Source: Pelomyxa schiedti (lineage: Eukaryota; Evosea; Pelobiontida; Pelomyxidae). From it: 21,594 nt of DNA. The stretch covers positions 6,984 through 28,577 of the forward strand of contig JAHLWZ010001021.1 in NCBI GenBank assembly GCA_020536535.1. Direction: 5' to 3'. Below, in pieces: positions 20,312 through 21,594 of the stretch. Position 1 is the first letter of the stretch, and every line of letters begins with the position of its first letter. The notes beneath the pieces were generated by a model, which was given only the letters and a program-made list of their open reading frames with translations, was not told where the DNA came from and did no database searches. The translations under genes were made by a program, and so were the position numbers.

Positions 20312-21594
20312 TTACAAGAAGGAGCTTTGTGTGTTGATTGCGTCGATGGTGAATGACACATGAATCACCATGACAACGAAGCCAGACAATGCCTCCAACA
20401 CGAATATCTTGTTGTTCCCCCTCACTGCAAACAAGAACCCCCTTGTGCCACCAACAACCTGCCAGAAGTTGTCACCAGGATCTATACACCTCACAGGCAG
20501 TGCTGTGCTGTTGACATCCCACAGTTCGTATGAGTGCTTGTGTATGGACCCAAGGCAGAACAGGGATTCACTCACCTGTGACATGTCGCTGCACCCTACG
20601 GAAAGCAGACCACTTGCGCCAGTGATTGATTCCACCACGTGGACAACACCTAGGCTGTTGTGGCAAATGAACACCACTTGGCCAGTTGTCTTCCTCATGA
20701 TGAGTGCTCGAAGGTATTCCCCCTCTCCAAGATCTGGGCACTTTGTTGTGCTCAGAACTGCCAGCTTCCCGGTTCTGTGTGTCTGTTCCAGGTCAACAAG
20801 TGTGAACACATGAACAGCCTCATAACTCACCAGCAAAGCCTCGCCAGGATCCAACTTGTTGAGTTGTACAATAACACCAATCATGCTCAGAGGAACACCG
20901 TTAACTGGTACAACAACTGTAGGAACAATTTCCACAGCAGTGTCATTCTCCTGTGTAGAGGCACTTTGGTGTGGGCTTCCATTCTGATCGTGTTGTGGAA
21001 GCTTAGATAGGAGCAAGTCATAGAACGTGAAGGAGCCAGGACCACTCAGGATCCAGTCAACAGCCCACTTGTCATTTGTTTCCCAAAAGGGTTTTTTGAA
21101 GTTCCTATGATTGTGATTGACACTGTACTCTGAATCTGAAGGGGAAGGTTGAGATCCCAGAGTACCAACATCCACACCAATGCAACCACGTGTGTTGCAT
21201 TTGCTATACATCCTTATCCTCCGAGATGAGTTGTCACTCGTCAAATAGACACTGGGCCCAATCCACCTTTCTTCACCAGACATACCCCGGACCTGCCAAA
21301 TGTCCCTGCCACAACGATCGCCGCTGTAGCACCCGCCGCTCCCATAATGGTGGTTGGCGGTGCACACTCCCAGCGTTGAGGCAGACACAGCAAGCGACGC
21401 CACGAGGCTGATGGGAGGCTTGTCCCCACAGCGGGCGTGGCGCGGGGGCTTCGCAACCAAGACCAAGGGCACGGCGGCGGCGGGCCCCACCACGAAGTCG
21501 CGCCACAACATGAGCAAGAGCGGCGGGGTGGCGGCGATGAGGCGCGGGGGGCTGGCGGCGCCGCAGCGGGGGTGTGTGCACAGCACGAACGACG
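20312..21594 (-). CDS. Lineage-specific paralogue family protein, N-terminus cut by window edge
   Basis: An open frame runs from the window edge to TAA at 20312. It aligns along its length with the protein at 18857-20197: WRDFVVGPAAAVPL, WIGPSVYL, FYDLLLSKLPQHDQ, VEIVPTVVVPV, TGKLAVLSTTKCP, MSQVSESLFCLG, SYELWDVN and GGTRGFLFAV all recur. About 28 N-terminal residues are missing if the start matches that copy. It contains no intron in the visible part. Small length differences occur in the SSSDSEYS-type linkers. It is upstream of its paralogue in the same orientation, so the two form a tandem array with the broken copy at 18260-18845. Unrecognised family; function unknown. Confidence 0.8.
   Translation of the reverse strand, partial: SFVLCTHPRCGAASPPRLIAATPPLLLMLWRDFVVGPAAAVPLVLVAKPPRHARCGDKPPISLVASLAVSASTLGVCTANHHYGSGGCYSGDRCGRDIWQVRGMSGEERWIGPSVYLTSDNSSRRIRMYSKCNTRGCIGVDVGTLGSQPSPSDSEYSVNHNHRNFKKPFWETNDKWAVDWILSGPGSFTFYDLLLSKLPQHDQNGSPHQSASTQENDTAVEIVPTVVVPVNGVPLSMIGVIVQLNKLDPGEALLVSYEAVHVFTLVDLEQTHRTGKLAVLSTTKCPDLGEGEYLRALIMRKTTGQVVFICHNSLGVVHVVESITGASGLLSVGCSDMSQVSESLFCLGSIHKHSYELWDVNSTALPVRCIDPGDNFWQVVGGTRGFLFAVRGNNKIFVLEALSGFVVMVIHVSFTIDAINTQSSFL
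21461..21594. repeat. Near-identical 5' coding module, copy 2
   Basis: Partner of 19985-20118 with two visible substitutions. The match continues to the window edge, so its true end is not known. Confidence 0.85.

Noticed and set aside
19774-20356. Plus-strand open frames rich in Arg, Ala and Gly
   Set aside because: They lie opposite the GC-rich 5' part of the minus-strand family genes; low-complexity shadows of conserved coding sequence.

Overview
The window is nuclear DNA from an intron-rich unicellular eukaryote. Its genes are split by short GT-AG introns (mostly 36-115 nt, many with a CTAAC-like branch point close to the 3' splice site). It carries a eukaryotic tRNA-Glu with internal Pol III boxes and proteins typical of eukaryotes: a sirtuin, a phospholipid scramblase, a TRAF-zinc-finger/WD40 protein and an ankyrin-type protein. 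TAA, TAG and TGA all act as stops. A free-living amoebozoan (for example an archamoeba such as Pelomyxa or Mastigamoeba) is my best guess, from overall impression and not from a marker gene. I built the exon models by hand; except for one gene noted below, the exon lengths add up to an intact frame.

Layout. 1-285 (+): 3' end of a secreted-type gene entering from the left. 321-392 (-): tRNA-Glu(TTC). 482-3518 (-): seven-exon ankyrin-like gene. 3765-5606 (-): secreted protein with a Cys-rich PSI-like N-terminus. 5752-7317 (-): multi-pass membrane protein. 7628-8808 (-), 9011-10248 (+) and 10544-11669 (+): three more secreted proteins. 11724-13020 (-): secreted repeat (propeller-like) protein. 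13134-14201 (+): phospholipid scramblase. 14270-16096 (-): TRAF-type zinc finger plus seven WD40 repeats. 16301-18250 (+): SIRT2/3-type sirtuin. 18260-18845: broken copy of the gene family found to its right, split by a 410-bp MITE-like element with 9-bp flanking direct repeats. 18857-20197 (-) and 20312-21594 (-, runs off the edge): two tandem, uninterrupted paralogues of an unrecognised family.

The most notable content is an apparently undescribed family of small secreted proteins. Five members lie in the first 11.7 kb, on both strands. They share a C-terminal block (a P-x-x-L-Y-like motif, then in four of five a final W-x-x-C just before the stop), and an N-terminal half that resembles PPC-like beta-sandwich domains. 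The members are strongly diverged, which suggests old local duplication with inversions. The second notable unit is the tandem family at the right edge: its GC-rich 5' coding segment is almost identical between copies while the rest has diverged, and a decayed third copy has captured a small transposon.

Gene density is high. Divergent pairs share 113-204 bp promoter regions and convergent pairs end 54-68 bp apart. First coding exons are usually far richer in G+C than the rest of the gene.
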